The notes beneath the pieces were generated by a model, which was not told the DNA's origin, ran no database searches, and saw only the letters and a program-made list of their open reading frames with translations. Positions 41,237 through 42,165 of a DNA stretch of 42,165 bases are shown in pieces (the first letter of the stretch is position 1; every line of letters begins with the position of its first letter). The position numbers and the translations under genes are program-made. Origin of the DNA: Candidatus Altimarinota bacterium (GTDB lineage Bacteria; Patescibacteriota; Gracilibacteria; BD1-5; UBA6164); the NCBI GenBank assembly GCA_028692735.1, contig JAQUWS010000006.1:1-42165 (forward strand), read 5' to 3'.

Positions 41237-42165
41237 ATGTTGGATGTAATAAAAAAAAGAAAAAAATACTATACAGTATCTATTATATTAACAATTTTTG
41301 CATTATTATTTATTTTTGTTTTTAAATTAAATCTTTGAATAGATATGACATGAGGAACTCAAACTGAGTATATATATAATACAGATATAAATATAGAAAC
41401 AATTAGAACAGATATAAATAGTATAAAAAATGAAATACAATTGAATTGAAAAAGTGTTATTAATTCTATAGATGTTTATAAAATAACTTGAGAACAAAAG
41501 TTTGATATTATTGCATGATTTGATAGTAGTATAGATGATACAAATTTAGAAAAACTAAAAAATGATTTTAGAACAAAAGCTTTAGAATCATTAAAGAAAA
41601 CAGACCCAGAAATAATAGAATCACAATACATAAATATATGAAAAAGTTTCTGAGATTATATTAAAAATACAGCTATTCTGACATTGATTCTTACAGTTTC
41701 ATGAATTGCAATCTATCTAGCATGGGCATTTTCATGAATATTAACATGATGGAAAATTATTATGTCATTTTCTTCAATTGTTATTATAACATTATTTCAT
41801 GATGTTATAGTTGCTTCAGGATTTTATGTTTTTACATCAAACTTTTTACCTGACTTTAAAATAGACACCTTCTTTGTAACAGCACTTTTAACCATTTTAT
41901 GATATAGTATAAACGATACAATTGTTGTTTTTGATAGAATTAGAGCAAATTTAAAATTACATACAAAAAAAGATAAGAAAAAATTAAATGAAATAATTAA
42001 TTTATCAATCAATGAAACTCTAGCTAGAAGCTTATATACTAGTTTTATGGTTATAATCGTATTAATAGCAATTTTAATATTTTGACCAATTACAATAAAA
42101 TGATTTGTATTAACTATGATATATTGAACACTAGTTTGAACATATAGTTCTATATTTATAGCAGC
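41237..42165 (+). CDS. secF: Protein translocase subunit SecF (5' part, at least 309 codons)
   Basis: SecF with SecD uses the proton motive force to help Sec-dependent export. TM1 (about 14-32) ends in LNLGIDMTGGTQTEY, the first conserved motif (usually GxDFxGG). A periplasmic domain of ~110 residues follows. Then come the helix bundle with [31 protein letters not shown] (D4-type motif) and [20 protein letters not shown], the SecF hallmark, followed by [16 protein letters not shown]. The window ends inside the last helices, so the 3' end is not seen. The ATG at 41237 is the first in frame. No secD lies upstream within the window; it is separated here or located elsewhere. Confidence 0.93.

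Overview
The window is strongly AT-rich (by eye about a quarter G+C) and reads sensibly only if UGA is a sense codon for glycine. Genes end in TAA or TAG, and in-frame TGA falls exactly where conserved glycines belong (the RNase III signature, the GltX SPTG motif, histidine-kinase G boxes, nucleophile elbows). This is NCBI genetic code 25, known from Candidatus Absconditabacteria (SR1) and Gracilibacteria of the CPR/Patescibacteria. Standard-code ORF calls therefore fragment nearly every gene; all coordinates here were built with TGA = Gly. Shine-Dalgarno motifs are weak or absent, and a few genes appear to start at TTG.

Layout. (1) 1-5665: two short related unknown proteins, then a minus-strand block of two secreted 3D-domain/peptidoglycan-binding proteins and an MscS-like channel with a large coiled-coil region. 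(2) 5844-11508: an information-processing and division run on the plus strand: bL32 (Zn ligands lost), nusB, rnc, a YggT-family protein, an FtsW/RodA protein, a MutS cut to its N-terminal half, and the DNA polymerase III delta subunit. (3) 11592-14318: two paralogous helical-repeat proteins with a shared C-terminal domain, convergent with a Dus enzyme. (4) 15555-18770: a 1071-residue pilin-like protein carrying five InlB-type repeats of exactly 237 bp each and a FISUMP-like end. (5) 18848-20860: MiaB with a HAD phosphatase-like domain inserted in frame, the most unusual gene here. (6) 21029-26146: an alpha/beta hydrolase, a PilZ protein, a half-length PriA, MscL, an OmpR-type response regulator, a second hydrolase, and an exact 200-bp duplication of the regulator's DNA-binding end. 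(7) 26144-30644: a 1284-residue unknown protein and tmRNA. (8) 30707-35986: several unknown proteins, a methyltransferase and GltX. (9) 36222-42165: a histidine kinase behind a heptanucleotide tandem repeat, two paralogous GGDEF proteins, a DedA protein and the start of SecF.

The genes suggest a reduced, host-associated cell with an active surface programme: a pilin-like repeat adhesin, peptidoglycan-directed secreted proteins and mechanosensitive channels, together with a cyclic-di-GMP circuit (two GGDEF proteins plus PilZ) and a two-component system whose kinase and regulator are not adjacent. Two DNA-maintenance genes (mutS, priA) survive only as N-terminal halves.
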